Shown: positions 1 to 9,379, counted from the stretch's first letter. The stretch is 55,173 nt of DNA from Prevotella sp. (GCA_016901395.1 JAEAMQ010000001.1:1-55173); one strand, 5' to 3'. The notes: a model not told the origin generated them from the sequence alone. Made by a program: numbers and translations.

Positions 1-23
1 CGCCGTAGGTGTTCTGCTGTTGA

Positions 24-325
24 GAGGGCGGGGTTGGCAAGCGAAGCGAAGACAACCCTGCCTGCCTGCGCCACCAAACGATCAACCCCCGAAGTGGGGT
101 TGTGCTGTTTGATACGGCTGGCACCCACCCATGGGCGTGGGGAAAACCATCTCTGTCTCTACCGTTAACACCCGGAATATGTATCGTTGTACTCGATATT
201 CTGTAGTTAAAACAGCACAACCCCGCTCTGGGGGTTGAATATTACCTATATCCCATAGGCGGGGTTGTCATCGCTTCGCTTGCCAACCCCGCCCTCTCAA
301 CGGCACAACCCCACTTCGGGGGTTG
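24..325. repeat. Composite palindromic repeat cluster
   Basis: Two elements recur here. Element A reads GGCGGGGTTG, about 16 nt containing GCTTCGCTTG, then CAACCCCGCC (258-293); an inverted copy lies at 24-61. Element B is a small palindrome CAACCCC-6 nt-GGGGTTG seen at 83-102, 218-237 and 306-325. The same pair of elements, A-like followed by B, recurs at 35805-35882. Both can fold into GC-rich hairpins in either strand. No reading frame in the stretch looks like a protein. The family is a REP-like dispersed repeat; I cannot name it. Confidence 0.75.
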
Positions 326-720
326 AATACTACTCATACATCGTTAATACAACTTCGCTTCGAGGATAGGATACTACTCATACATCGTTAACACAACTTC
401 GCTTCGAGGATAGGATACTACTCATACATCGTTAATACAACCCCGCTTCGGGGATAGGATACTACTCATACATCGTTAATACAACTTCGCTTCGGGGATA
501 GGATACTACCCATACATCGTCAACACAAACTTCGCTTCGGGGATAGGATACTACTCATACATCGTGAGTACAACTTCGCTTCGGGGATAGAATACTACTC
601 ATACATCGTTAATACAACTTCGCTTCGAGGATAGGATACTACCCATATATTGTTAACACAACCCACTTTGGGGATTGAATACTACCCATACATCGTGAGC
701 ACAACTTCGTTGGGGGTTGG
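326..720. repeat. 44-bp tandem repeat array, nine copies
   Basis: The anchor CATACATCGT (or a close variant) occurs at 335, 379, 423, 467, 511, 556, 600, 644 and 687, so the period is 43-45 bp. Each unit also carries ACTTCGCTTCGGGGATAG or a variant, which can form a small CCCCG-CTT-CGGGG hairpin in the best-preserved copy (about 449-463). The units begin to decay toward the right end. Nothing in the array encodes a plausible protein. Confidence 0.85.
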
Positions 721-837
721 CATGCTTTGAGCAGCAATTCTAAGTAGGGACGCTCTGTGGTTTCTTTCGGTTATTGAATCCATTGGGTGTTTTCTAATGG
801 TTGATATGGGTTTAATGGTCCGCCGATATATACGACA

Positions 838-868
838 AAGCCCCCGCTCCTTATTGGAACGGGGGCTT
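838..868 (-). terminator. Hairpin downstream of the lyase gene
   Basis: AAGCCCCCG (838-846) pairs with CGGGGGCTT (860-868) around a short loop. It lies about 95 bp past the stop codon of the lyase gene on the minus strand. The T-run after the stem is weak on both strands, so it may be a bidirectional or Rho-assisted terminator. Confidence 0.55.
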
Positions 869-963
869 GATTTATAGTACCCAGTGGCATGGAAAGGGTT
901 TTCCCATGCCACTTTCGGACTTGGTGTAGCCACTCTCAGGACTTGCTGTAGCCACTTGTGGAC

Positions 964-3900
964 TTATTTCTTCACCACTTTCTTGCCGTTGATGATGTAG
1001 ACACCCTTGGCGAGATCGTCGAGTGCGGTGCCAAAGGGCACGTCCTGACGCACCATCTTACCGTCGAGCGAATAGACGATTACCGGTGTGGAGTCGTCGA
1101 TGGTCAGACCGTTGATGCCGGTTGTGGCCACGCAAACCAACTTACCGTCGGTCGCAAGCAACTCTGTGCTCCATTGAGAACCGTCGTTGCTCTCCACGAT
1201 GAGGTCGGTGGGGATGGTCGGCTTGCGGCTTGCGGCATTGAAAACCGTGATTTCGTCGCCCGCGGCAAAGGCTCTGCCGTTGAGCGCCTCGACCCTGATC
1301 TTCGCGCCAGACATAAAACGACACATCGTGCCGCCTATCTGGAACTTGTCGTTCAGGGATGTACCAGCCTTCACAAGCAGTGTTCCCCCGCTGTAGACAA
1401 TGAGGTTGGATGCGGTCTTCAAGGGCAGAATGCCGACGGCATCGCGTGCTACTCCAGCCGAGAGTGTGCCGCCCTGCTTCACAATAATGCTATTCGTCGT
1501 ACCATATCCGGCTACATATCCGCTGTCCTGAACGGTCACGGTGCCGGTGGTCAGCGTACCCGAAGAGTTGCGTATGAAGAGCTGACCGCCAGCCACGACG
1601 ATGCTCGAGGTGCTGCCTGCGCCATTGAGGGCCCATGCGCCCGTGCCCACCTTAGTCACGTTTTTGGCCGTGAGCACACCGCTGTAAGAGGCATCCTGAT
1701 TGTTATAACCCACCTCCCACGACTCCGACGAGCCACCAAACGTAGGCTGGGTGGCATAGCTTGACACGCCTGTCGGGTCGGCCAGCGCACCCACCTGGAG
1801 TGCGGCCGCAGTGCCAGCAAAGCTGCTATTGATGTGATAGACAGCGGAAGCGTCGTTCAGTGTGAGCGTGAGCTTCTTCATATCGGTCACGTTTTCTCTC
1901 AGGGCTGTGGAGCCTTGGAAGTTTAATGTGCCCTCGAAGTTGCTAAAATCGCCATTCACATAGAACCTCACACCGCCTGCAGGGATACACAGGGTGCCCT
2001 TGCCGGTGTAGCTACCCTGTACGATTCCACGCTGCTGGTCGTTCTGTCCGCCACCGATGGTGAGTGTCGCCTCTTCGGAAATATCGGTCGGATGGTTATA
2101 GACCACAGACGGATAGCTGCCGTTGACAATCAGGTTGATGCGGCTGTTGCCCCCTCTTGCATACACCTGCACATTGCCGAAGGTCGCACTGCTGGAGCCC
2201 TGGGCGAGAATTCCGCCCTTCATCACCAAGGCCTTCATGGTGTAAAGGCCGGGGTAGGTGAAGTTCAACTGTCCGGGGCCGTCCTTCACCAGCACGCCGT
2301 CGGCACCCGTCACAAGGCCTTTCAGCGACACGGCGCCACTGGCATTGGCCACGTTGATGGTGGCGGTGTCGGCGATTTCGATGCCACGGTCGGTCGCCAC
2401 GTTGTCGGCAACAATCTTCAATGTGCCGCCGGCTATCTTGATATTCTGCACACCTGCGCCAATGGAGCTGGGATAACCGGCATCGTTCAGTTCCTTCACC
2501 GTGAGCGTACCGCCGTTGATGATGGTCTGTCCGGTGAAGTCGTTGTTCTTGGTATTGATGACGAGATTGCCCTCGCCATTTTTCACCAAGTCTCCTTCGC
2601 CCGAGAGACCGCCCTCTCCATTGAGGGTGTAGTCCTTGGCATTGTTGAATGTCACGCCGTTCTGAATCATCTTCTGACTCAGCATTACGTCGTAGATCTG
2701 GGCATCATCGCCAAACGAAACCTTGTCATGCTGCACGAAATAGGTGCTTTCGCCGGCATTGTTGAAGTTGTTGGCGGTGTAGTCCCACATGTTGCTCGAC
2801 GCGCCTTCCCACTTCACTCCCTCGGCAGCGGCACGCGTCTCGGGGATGTTGAGCACAATCTTGTTGCCCACAACCTTGAGCGAATAGGGCTGTCCCTCCA
2901 GCGACCGGACGGAGAGCAACGTGTCGTTGGCCAGCGTAATCGTACCGGTAGCCTCCACCAGGGTGTAGTCGCCGGCGAGCAATTTGTTGTCGGTCGACGT
3001 GGCATTGATGGTGAACACCAATGGCGCATTGACCTTGAGGTCGCCGTTCACCATCAGTTTGTCTACGGTGCCGTTGCCCAATGTCACCTCGTCGTACACA
3101 TTATTAGTAATGGTAAGGCTCTTTCCGAAGGTCATCACCTCCTGGGGAAGGAGCCGGCTTCCCTCGTAGTTGAGCGAACCCTCGAAGTCCACATCGCCGT
3201 TGAGGGTGGCCTTGCCGCCGAGCGAACCATATCCGCGCACGCTCACCGGACCACTGATGGTACCGTTGACGAGCATCACGCCGTTGGACACCACGGTCTT
3301 GCCCGTGGTAGAGATATTGGCGTTAAGCGTCAGCAATCCGCGCTCACTCTTCCACACTTCGCCCGTTCCGCCGATGGCTCCCGCACCCGAAATGGTGTAG
3401 CTGTGCTCCTTGGGCACCATGAAATAGGTCTTCGAAGGCTCCACGGTAGCATTCAGCGCAATGACCTGCGTGGTGTCACCGGTGATGTCGAAGATAACGC
3501 TCTTGCCCTTCTGGAAGGCCTGAGCCTGCTTGCCGTCGAAGGAAACGAAATTAGACGATGCCGTGTCCCAGCTGCCTCCCTTGCTCCATCGCAGGTCGGC
3601 ACTCATGGTGCCGGGCAGCGGTGGACGCTTCATCTGATAGCCGAGATAGAACGAGGTGTTGGGGGCCTGATAGTAACCGCGACTCGTGCAGTCGAGCAGA
3701 TAGTGCGGGTCCTGCATCAGACAGTACATGCTGTAGGGCGTATATTCGTTGGTGGTGTAGCCCACAATACCCGTGGCACCCTTGTCGTTGGACTGCTTCA
3801 TGAGCACCACCTCCTCGCGCCAGTCACCGGTGATGTCGCCCCAGAAGCCTGCGCGGTTGGCCCATTCGGAATGGGTGGCCCAGCCAGACTCGCGCGACAG

Positions 3901-5526
3901 CTCTGCCAGTCGGCCGCCGTAGTCTTTCTCAATGTGTGCGTTGGTGCTGTAACCGCTGCCACCCGGCGAACCGAGTTTCTCACGGCCGAGGTCGCCATCC
4001 CACCACACGCCTTCGTAGGGATAGGGAGTTGACCCTGCGTGCACCACGTTGCCCTTGATGTCGTAGCAGTTGGCCATCGTGGAATAAATCTCATACCCCA
4101 GATGGGTGGAGTCGATATCCATACACTCTCCACGCCCCACGTCGACCACGCTGGGCAGATACCACTCCTTCAGATGTTTGCCCGTGGCAGCGTCATAGAC
4201 GAGTTGTCCGAGGAGGTTGCTCTGCTGGATGACATAGGTTTCCATGCCCGGGTGGGTGGGGTCGAGGTCGCTCGTGCGAAAGCGGTCGCCGTGACCGATG
4301 CCCGCCGAGAACACCATGTCCTTGTGGGTGTTCACGCCATAGCCGCCCTGCAGCATCTCGTCGCGTCCGTCGCCGTCGACATCGGCTGCCCGCAGCTGAT
4401 GGAACTCTGCCGGCCAGGGGGTCTTGTCGTTGCGGCTCCACGTGTAACTATGGTGCCAGTTCGACGGCACACCGTTGTCCCAGTCATAGGTGAAGCCCAG
4501 CACATAGTTATGGTGACGTCCGTCGGCCTTGGTGCGATCGAGACACTCCGACATGATCATCGGGTGCATACCGTCGTCGTAGGTCACGATGTTGTGGCCC
4601 GTCATAAACGCATATTCCTGACCATTGCCGTCGTTCATATAGTCTGCGCGGTTGTCGCGGCCATAGTGGTCTGCGCCGTCCTGCAACTCGCTGTAGTTCA
4701 GTTCGCACACGTCCATCTCCGCGCCGGTCTCTCCATTGATGACCGACATGTAGAAAGGCGCGTTGCGGTTGGTCACCTTCGTATAGTCGATGATGCCGTC
4801 ACCGTCGACATCGCCCGTCGTGCTGCCCTTCACATAGAGGCCCCACGTGTTCTTGGCCTTGTCCCAGAAACGTGTGCCGTCGGATGTGCGGGTCACGAGT
4901 TCGGCCTTCCCGTCGCAGTTGATGTCATAGACATTGAGGATGCAGTTTTGTCCCCCCACGGGATTGAGGTTGGGTCCGAAGTCGATGGTCCACAGGTAGG
5001 TGCCGTCACTCTTGTAGGCTTGGGCCATGGTGTTGTAGCTGGCCACCGCCGTGTTGCGTATGACCACCCAGTCTGTCTCGCCGTCGCCGTCGAGGTCACC
5101 GGGAAACACAAAGGGCGTGCGGAAACTGTCGGCGGGACACACCGTGGTCTCAAAGTCGATATCCATGAAGGCGTTGGCCCACCGCTGCTTGTAGGTGTAG
5201 CTGCCGCCCTGGGTGGCATCCTCGGTGCTGTCGTACACGGGGTTCACCGTCACCACGTCGCCGTCGCGCAGTGTTGAGGGCACATAGTTGGTGTTGCTGG
5301 TCTCGGCGACCTGCGTGCCATTGATGTAAACCCGGTACAAGGTCGACTCCGGCTCCTCGGCCCACCGTCTCCAACTGATGAGATAGGTGCCCGCATTGAA
5401 CCGGATGTCGCCCTGCGTTCTGTTCACAGCCGTCACTCCGCGGCTCAGCTTCTGCACGATGCGCTGGGCTTGTGCGCCCATGGGCAGCAGGACCGCAAAG
5501 AGACAACATAGCGTAAATTTTTTCAT
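964..5526 (-). CDS. Secreted rhamnogalacturonan lyase (PL11-like) with beta-strand repeats and a type IX-like C-terminal tail
   Basis: This 1520-residue protein starts with a clear signal peptide (MKKFTLCCLFAVLLPMGAQA). Residues ~21-640 resemble PL11 rhamnogalacturonan lyases: an N-terminal part with LSRGVTAVN followed by a propeller region rich in calcium-loop motifs such as DLDGDGETD, DINCDGKAE, DVDGDGIID and DVDGDGRDE. PL11 enzymes cleave the rhamnose-galacturonic acid backbone of pectin by beta-elimination. Residues ~640-1450 are a long repetitive beta region with motifs such as INGGTLTVKEL, like autotransporter-associated strand repeats. The last ~40 residues (YSLDGKMV ... GVYIINGKKVVKK) match the style of a type IX secretion sorting domain. 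At ~1500 residues it is roughly 2.5 times the length of a plain PL11 enzyme. A possible -7 box lies at 5579-5586. It stands alone; no SusC/SusD pair is adjacent. The family call is fairly sure; the role of the repeat region is inference. Confidence 0.85.
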   Translation of the reverse strand: MKKFTLCCLFAVLLPMGAQAQRIVQKLSRGVTAVNRTQGDIRFNAGTYLISWRRWAEEPESTLYRVYINGTQVAETSNTNYVPSTLRDGDVVTVNPVYDSTEDATQGGSYTYKQRWANAFMDIDFETTVCPADSFRTPFVFPGDLDGDGETDWVVIRNTAVASYNTMAQAYKSDGTYLWTIDFGPNLNPVGGQNCILNVYDINCDGKAELVTRTSDGTRFWDKAKNTWGLYVKGSTTGDVDGDGIIDYTKVTNRNAPFYMSVINGETGAEMDVCELNYSELQDGADHYGRDNRADYMNDGNGQEYAFMTGHNIVTYDDGMHPMIMSECLDRTKADGRHHNYVLGFTYDWDNGVPSNWHHSYTWSRNDKTPWPAEFHQLRAADVDGDGRDEMLQGGYGVNTHKDMVFSAGIGHGDRFRTSDLDPTHPGMETYVIQQSNLLGQLVYDAATGKHLKEWYLPSVVDVGRGECMDIDSTHLGYEIYSTMANCYDIKGNVVHAGSTPYPYEGVWWDGDLGREKLGSPGGSGYSTNAHIEKDYGGRLAELSRESGWATHSEWANRAGFWGDITGDWREEVVLMKQSNDKGATGIVGYTTNEYTPYSMYCLMQDPHYLLDCTSRGYYQAPNTSFYLGYQMKRPPLPGTMSADLRWSKGGSWDTASSNFVSFDGKQAQAFQKGKSVIFDITGDTTQVIALNATVEPSKTYFMVPKEHSYTISGAGAIGGTGEVWKSERGLLTLNANISTTGKTVVSNGVMLVNGTISGPVSVRGYGSLGGKATLNGDVDFEGSLNYEGSRLLPQEVMTFGKSLTITNNVYDEVTLGNGTVDKLMVNGDLKVNAPLVFTINATSTDNKLLAGDYTLVEATGTITLANDTLLSVRSLEGQPYSLKVVGNKIVLNIPETRAAAEGVKWEGASSNMWDYTANNFNNAGESTYFVQHDKVSFGDDAQIYDVMLSQKMIQNGVTFNNAKDYTLNGEGGLSGEGDLVKNGEGNLVINTKNNDFTGQTIINGGTLTVKELNDAGYPSSIGAGVQNIKIAGGTLKIVADNVATDRGIEIADTATINVANASGAVSLKGLVTGADGVLVKDGPGQLNFTYPGLYTMKALVMKGGILAQGSSSATFGNVQVYARGGNSRINLIVNGSYPSVVYNHPTDISEEATLTIGGGQNDQQRGIVQGSYTGKGTLCIPAGGVRFYVNGDFSNFEGTLNFQGSTALRENVTDMKKLTLTLNDASAVYHINSSFAGTAAALQVGALADPTGVSSYATQPTFGGSSESWEVGYNNQDASYSGVLTAKNVTKVGTGAWALNGAGSTSSIVVAGGQLFIRNSSGTLTTGTVTVQDSGYVAGYGTTNSIIVKQGGTLSAGVARDAVGILPLKTASNLIVYSGGTLLVKAGTSLNDKFQIGGTMCRFMSGAKIRVEALNGRAFAAGDEITVFNAASRKPTIPTDLIVESNDGSQWSTELLATDGKLVCVATTGINGLTIDDSTPVIVYSLDGKMVRQDVPFGTALDDLAKGVYIINGKKVVKK

Positions 5527-5578
5527 TGGTCTGGTATAAGTTTTTAGTTATTTGATTTGTTTTGTTTCATTACCGTTG

Positions 5579-5586
5579 CAAAAATA
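5579..5586 (-). promoter_or_regulatory. Possible -7 box for the lyase gene
   Basis: On the minus strand this reads TATTTTTG, matching the Bacteroidetes TAnnTTTG box, 53 bp before the start codon. No good TTTG was found 19-21 bp further upstream. The rest of the 331-bp gap (5527-5857) holds no gene I can recognise. Confidence 0.4.
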
Positions 5587-5793
5587 CATAGATTAAGCCA
5601 CATATAGTCATAAAATCCTACGAATATTGGCAAAATACTCCATATCGTTTTCCCCCTGCCCACAGGCATTAGGAACCGCCCTCGCCGCCCGTAGAAACAC
5701 GGAAACCAAGGGCTGGCGTGTTAATAAACCCAAACTTGGAATAACAAAAGTTAGAGAAAGCTTGTCAGAAGTCCACCCTAAAGATATTTCCTC

Positions 5794-5801
5794 TAATTTT
5801 G
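5794..5801 (+). promoter_or_regulatory. Possible -7 box for the FMN/Fe-S gene
   Basis: TAATTTTG fits TAnnTTTG and lies 56 bp before the ATG at 5858. There is no clear -33 partner. The in-frame ATG at 5627 lies upstream of this box, which supports 5858 as the true start. Confidence 0.4.
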
Positions 5802-5857
5802 CAAAACAAGACTTCCAAGGGCCAGCACGCTTCTGTCTGACCCCTCAACCAATTCTT

Positions 5858-6937
5858 ATGAAGAAGATTGAACAGATTGTTTTACTATTGACATGCCTTG
5901 CCATCATGGTCGTGGCGGCCATGCAACGCGACGGCCGGGTGTGGGGACACCAGCTCGTGGATACCACCCGCACCGCCGCCACAGGCACTGCCGCCGTGGA
6001 TACCATGCGCACGCTGGCCGACGGCACCGTCATTGTCAACACCACCGCCCTCGGCAAAGACATCGTGGGCTATGCCGGACAGGTGCCGCTGGAGATTTAT
6101 CTCAAGGAAGGCAAGGTCTCGCAGGTGAAGGCTTTGGCCAACACTGAGACCCCAGACTTCTTTGAAAAGGCCTCGCGACTGCTCACACTGTGGAACGGCA
6201 AGACCCTCGACGAGGCGCAGACCATGAAGGTCGACGCTGTGAGCGGGGCCACGTTCTCCTCGCGTGCCATCATCGGCAACGTGCAGCGCGGACTGCAATT
6301 CGCCTCGAAAAATGCCGTGAAGCCCTCGCTGCTCGACAAGATGGACCATAGTCCGAAGACATTGGCCGGCCTTGTGGTGGTGCTTCTCGGTGCCATCGTG
6401 CCCCTGTTCTATCGCAAGAAGACCTACCGCACCATACAACTCGTGCTCAACACCGTGGTGCTGGGACTCTGGGGCGGCACGTTTCTCAACTGGTCGCTGT
6501 TTGTAGGCTATTTCTCCGGCGGCATCAACGTGTGGATATCGCTCGTGCCCATCGTGATGCTCGTCACGGCATTCATCTATCCGCTCTTTGGCAAGAAAAA
6601 CTATTATTGCACCAACATCTGCCCCCTTGGGTCGCTGCAGGAGCTGGCGGGCAAGGGCAACAAGCGCAAATGGAAGCTCGGTAGCACCACCGTGAAACGG
6701 CTCGGCTACCTGCGTCAGGGTCTGTTTGCTGTGCTCATGGTGCTCATGCTGACCGGCATCGGGTTCAAATGGATGGACTACGAGCTGTTCACCGCCTTCA
6801 TCTTCCAGTCGGCCGCCGTCGTTGTCATCGTGCTGGCCCTGCTGTTTGTGGTGCTCTCGTTCTTCGTCGTGCGACCCTATTGCCGCTTCGTTTGTCCCAC
6901 CGGCACCCTCTTCAAACTGGCCGAGGGCAACAAATAA
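5858..6937 (+). CDS. Membrane FMN-binding and 4Fe-4S protein (NosR/NapH-like)
   Basis: The 359-residue product starts with a hydrophobic segment after MKKIEQIVLLL. A periplasmic FMN-binding domain follows (~residues 50-155) with the covalent flavin motif SGAT at 129-132, where the Thr carries FMN in RnfG/NqrC/NosR relatives. Then come several membrane helices (~175-350) with two CX3CP motifs: C251/C255 (CTNICPLGSL) and C342/C346 (CRFVCPTGTL), as in NapH and NosR. Such proteins pass electrons across the membrane. The start at 5858 is chosen because it gives the signal/anchor directly; the frame runs back to 5627 but that extension looks non-coding. The gene ends 65 bp before the nitroreductase gene, probably one operon. 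The electron donor and acceptor are not visible here. Confidence 0.8.
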   Translation: MKKIEQIVLLLTCLAIMVVAAMQRDGRVWGHQLVDTTRTAATGTAAVDTMRTLADGTVIVNTTALGKDIVGYAGQVPLEIYLKEGKVSQVKALANTETPDFFEKASRLLTLWNGKTLDEAQTMKVDAVSGATFSSRAIIGNVQRGLQFASKNAVKPSLLDKMDHSPKTLAGLVVVLLGAIVPLFYRKKTYRTIQLVLNTVVLGLWGGTFLNWSLFVGYFSGGINVWISLVPIVMLVTAFIYPLFGKKNYYCTNICPLGSLQELAGKGNKRKWKLGSTTVKRLGYLRQGLFAVLMVLMLTGIGFKWMDYELFTAFIFQSAAVVVIVLALLFVVLSFFVVRPYCRFVCPTGTLFKLAEGNK

Positions 6938-7002
6938 CCCACCCCACCAACTCACCACCCCACCACCAAACCACCCCACCAACTCACCAACCCAACCCAC
7001 TC
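6938..7002. repeat. CCACC-rich low-complexity spacer
   Basis: The gap between the two genes is nearly all permutations of CCACCCCACCAACTCACCA. Very similar low-complexity DNA, in either orientation, fills 15184-15258 and 15365-15455. It looks like a dispersed simple repeat rather than a regulatory site. Confidence 0.65.
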
Positions 7003-7647
7003 ATGAAAGCAAACTCACTTCTCAGTCTCATCCTCGCCGTTGCGCTGGTCATCGTCTGCGGACGCATGGCCTTCTCTGGCAGCGACAAAAATAAAAACGA
7101 AGTCAAGGCCGACACCACCGTCAATGTCGCCCTTCAAAACATCATGACACGTGCCAGCGTGCGAGCCTACAAAGCCCAGCCGGTGGAAGATGCCAAGATC
7201 ACTGCCCTGCTCAAGGCGGGTATGGCCGCACCGACGGCTGCCGACAAACGGCCTTGGCGATTTGTCGCCGTGACCGACAAGGACCAGCTCACCGCCCTTT
7301 CCGAGGTCAACCCCCACGCACAGCTCATCAGCAAGGCTCCGTTGGTCATCGTGGTGTGTGGTGACATGCGCAAGACGATGGACGGCGAAGGGCGCGACAA
7401 CTGGATCCTCGATACCTCTGCCGCCTCCGAAAACATCCTTCTGGCTGCCCACGCCCTTGGACTTGGTGCCGTCTGGACGGGCGTCTATCCTGTGAAAGAC
7501 CGTGTGAAGGGCATCTCCGAGGTGCTCGAACTGCCCGAGGAGGTAGTGCCCCTGAGTGCCATCGCCATCGGTTATCCGGCCCAGAAGGTGACTCCCAAGA
7601 ACAAATGGGACGAGGATAACGTGTCCTACGATGCCTACGACGAATAA
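7003..7647 (+). CDS. Membrane-anchored nitroreductase family protein
   Basis: This 214-residue protein has an N-terminal hydrophobic segment (~5-25, MKANSLLSLILAVALVIVCG) and then a single nitroreductase domain. RASVRAYKAQPV is the phosphate-binding start of these FMN enzymes, and MAAPTAADKRPWRFV is the typical flavin loop; the C-terminal part ends with SAIAIGYPAQK. Family members reduce nitro groups, quinones or flavins with NAD(P)H. The Cys in VIVCG is not a convincing lipobox, so it is a signal anchor or possibly a lipoprotein. The ATG at 7003 is chosen over an upstream frame because it starts the signal segment. Its neighbour carries FMN and Fe-S, so the pair may form an envelope electron-transfer route (inference). 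Substrate unknown. Confidence 0.82.
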   Translation: MKANSLLSLILAVALVIVCGRMAFSGSDKNKNEVKADTTVNVALQNIMTRASVRAYKAQPVEDAKITALLKAGMAAPTAADKRPWRFVAVTDKDQLTALSEVNPHAQLISKAPLVIVVCGDMRKTMDGEGRDNWILDTSAASENILLAAHALGLGAVWTGVYPVKDRVKGISEVLELPEEVVPLSAIAIGYPAQKVTPKNKWDEDNVSYDAYDE

Positions 7648-7711
7648 GATTTTGTTTAAGAGATAAACTGCTTGTAATCAGCGGTTTAATATTCGGGGTA
7701 AAAACGCCTTT

Positions 7712-7799
7712 ACGATTAGTACCTAATCGCGTCACGATAACTATCTAATCGCAGGACGATTACTATCTAATCGCGAGACGATTAGGTACTAATCGTAAA
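7712..7799. repeat. 22-bp palindromic repeat, four units
   Basis: Four consecutive 22-bp units run exactly 88 bp. Each holds an imperfect palindrome such as CGATTAGGTACTAATCG, followed by a 5-6 nt spacer. The same kind of unit occurs at 21618-21727 and 36437-36480. The text AATCAGCGGTTT occurs close by both here (~7678) and at ~36516. Confidence 0.85.
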
Positions 7800-7813
7800 A
7801 GTCTGAGAATTTT

Positions 7814-8630
7814 GTGTCTTCTGTGGACAAAAACGATTGTCGTCCACTAAAGACACAGAGGACACTAAGATATCATTTCATGTCTTCTGTGGACAAAAAC
7901 GGGAATTGTCCACTAAAGGCACAGATTTTTCTAAATTTAAAACACGTATTTGGGATTTCACAAAAGACTCGCTCCGCGAGTATTTTGCCATCGAAGACGG
8001 TCGGCAACCACCAAAAGATAAAAAAGTCTGAGAATTTTGTGTCTTCTGTGGACAAAAACGGGAATTGTCCACTAAAAACACAGATTTCTCTAAATTTAAA
8101 ACACGTATTTTAGATTTCACAAAAGCCTCGCTCCGCGAGGGAAATGCCGCGTGGTGGTCCCGCACGAACACAGTAGATATTAGTCCCATCTCACCTTGTA
8201 GGCCACCCAATTCTTATTATCAATTCATGGTCTGCGCAAGAGTATTCTACCCAATTCTTGTCATCAAATCATGGTCTACGCAAGGGTATTCCACCTATTT
8301 CTTGTCATCAAATGTCTGTGTTCTTTTGCCATCGAAGATGGCTGGTCACCACCCAAAGAAAAAAAAGTCTGAGAATTTTGTGTCTTCTGTGGATAAAAAA
8401 CGATTATCGTCCACTAAAGACACAGAAGACACTAAGGTATCGTTTCATGTCTTCTGTGGACAAAAAACGATTATCGTCCACTAAAGACACAGAAGACACT
8501 AAGGTATCATTTCATGTCTTCTGTGGACAAAAACAGGAATTGTCCACTAAAGGCACAGATTTCTCTAAATTTAAAACACGTATTTTAGATTTCACAAAAG
8601 CCTCGCTCCGCGAGGAAAAAGCCGCTTGGT
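7814..8630. repeat. GTGTCTT-CTGTGGAC hairpin repeats, several copies
   Basis: The motif TGTCTTCTGTGGACAAAAA followed within ~15 nt by TCCACTAAAGACAC forms long hairpins at about 7817, 7879, 8039, 8390, 8450 and 8513. Three copies run on into TCTAAATTTAAAACACG and then CTCGCTCCGCGAG. Small reading frames translating phrases like SSVDKNGNCPLKTQ repeat themselves and are by-products of the repeat. The 1-kb gap (7648-8654) otherwise appears empty. Related units build the array at 22301-23240. Confidence 0.85.
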
Positions 8631-8654
8631 GGCCCCGCACGGGCGTGGCGGATA

Positions 8655-9272
8655 TTACTCCCACCTCACCTTGTAGGTCTCCCGCAGCTGCTGGTATTCG
8701 CGGTCGTTGAGGCGGCGGAAGACGGACATGCCGTATATGTGGCGCCCGTCAGAACGCTGGGCAATGTGCTGAATGGCAGAGAGTTGTTGAGTGGAGGAGA
8801 GCTTGAGAGGAGCGAGTTGCAGTTCGCGACGGCCGTCGATATAGATGCCGTTGTCGCGCTCGTCAAAGGAGTAGGGCAGGCGCATGTAGCCCAGTCCGGC
8901 ATTGATGTTGCCGTGGGCGTCGTTATAGACGAACATCGTGACCGAGTCTTTGTCAAAGAAATAGTGGGTCGGTCCCATGCCGAGCATGCTGCCCCAGAGG
9001 TTTTTGTGGGAGGCGATGCCATTGTCCATGATTTCAAACGTGGCGTCGCAATGCCACGCATGGCCCACGACGAGCTGGTCGAAGGAGGCGCGGCTCATGG
9101 GCTTGAGGTCTGGCCATACGGGGCGCCCGGCGGCGTCGGAGTCGAAGACTACGTCTGCCGGGTCGATGATCAGTCGGTCGTCGGGTTCGTTATCAGACAG
9201 GCACGACAGGAGAGCCGACAGCGTGGTGGCTGCCACAAATAGGAGGAAGAAGGGTTTCAACAGTCGTTTCAT
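8655..9272 (-). CDS. Hypothetical lipoprotein
   Basis: This 205-residue protein has a lipoprotein signal: basic start MKRLLK, hydrophobic core, and a lipobox ending LLSC with Cys24. The mature part (DNEPDDRLIIDPADVVFDSD ...) is mixed alpha/beta with no motif I recognise. Fragments such as GHAWHCDATFEIMDNG and NLWGSMLGMGPTHYFF hint at a lipocalin-like or small beta-barrel fold, but that is only an impression. It stands alone between a repeat region and hcp, which is on the other strand. Expected location is the envelope. Function unknown. Confidence 0.7.
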   Translation of the reverse strand: MKRLLKPFFLLFVAATTLSALLSCLSDNEPDDRLIIDPADVVFDSDAAGRPVWPDLKPMSRASFDQLVVGHAWHCDATFEIMDNGIASHKNLWGSMLGMGPTHYFFDKDSVTMFVYNDAHGNINAGLGYMRLPYSFDERDNGIYIDGRRELQLAPLKLSSTQQLSAIQHIAQRSDGRHIYGMSVFRRLNDREYQQLRETYKVRWE

Positions 9273-9379
9273 GTATGTAATATAATAAGGTGTCTACATC
9301 TATAAAATACAAACCGGCCGTTTCCCTTGCTCCGCAACAGGGGAAAATCATGGCGCTTAACCAACTTTAACTAAAAGAA

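Noticed and set aside
326..720. CRISPR array
   Set aside because: The 44-bp unit is repeated whole, with no distinct spacers, and there are no cas genes.
682..933. 83-codon minus-strand frame before the terminator
   Set aside because: It crosses a terminator hairpin and tandem repeats and resembles no protein.
2092..4032. A 646-codon frame on the plus strand opposite the lyase gene, and others at 4039-5277 and 958-1764
   Set aside because: Shadow frames of a GC-rich gene on the minus strand; no signal, domain or promoter, and His/Val/Gly-heavy composition.
5627..5857. Extended N terminus of the FMN/Fe-S protein
   Set aside because: It precedes a -7 box, lacks a signal and breaks the membrane-anchor start at 5858.
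7814..8710. Several 60-150-codon frames with SSVDKNG-type peptides
   Set aside because: Translations of the hairpin repeat; same peptide occurs in different frames and on both strands.
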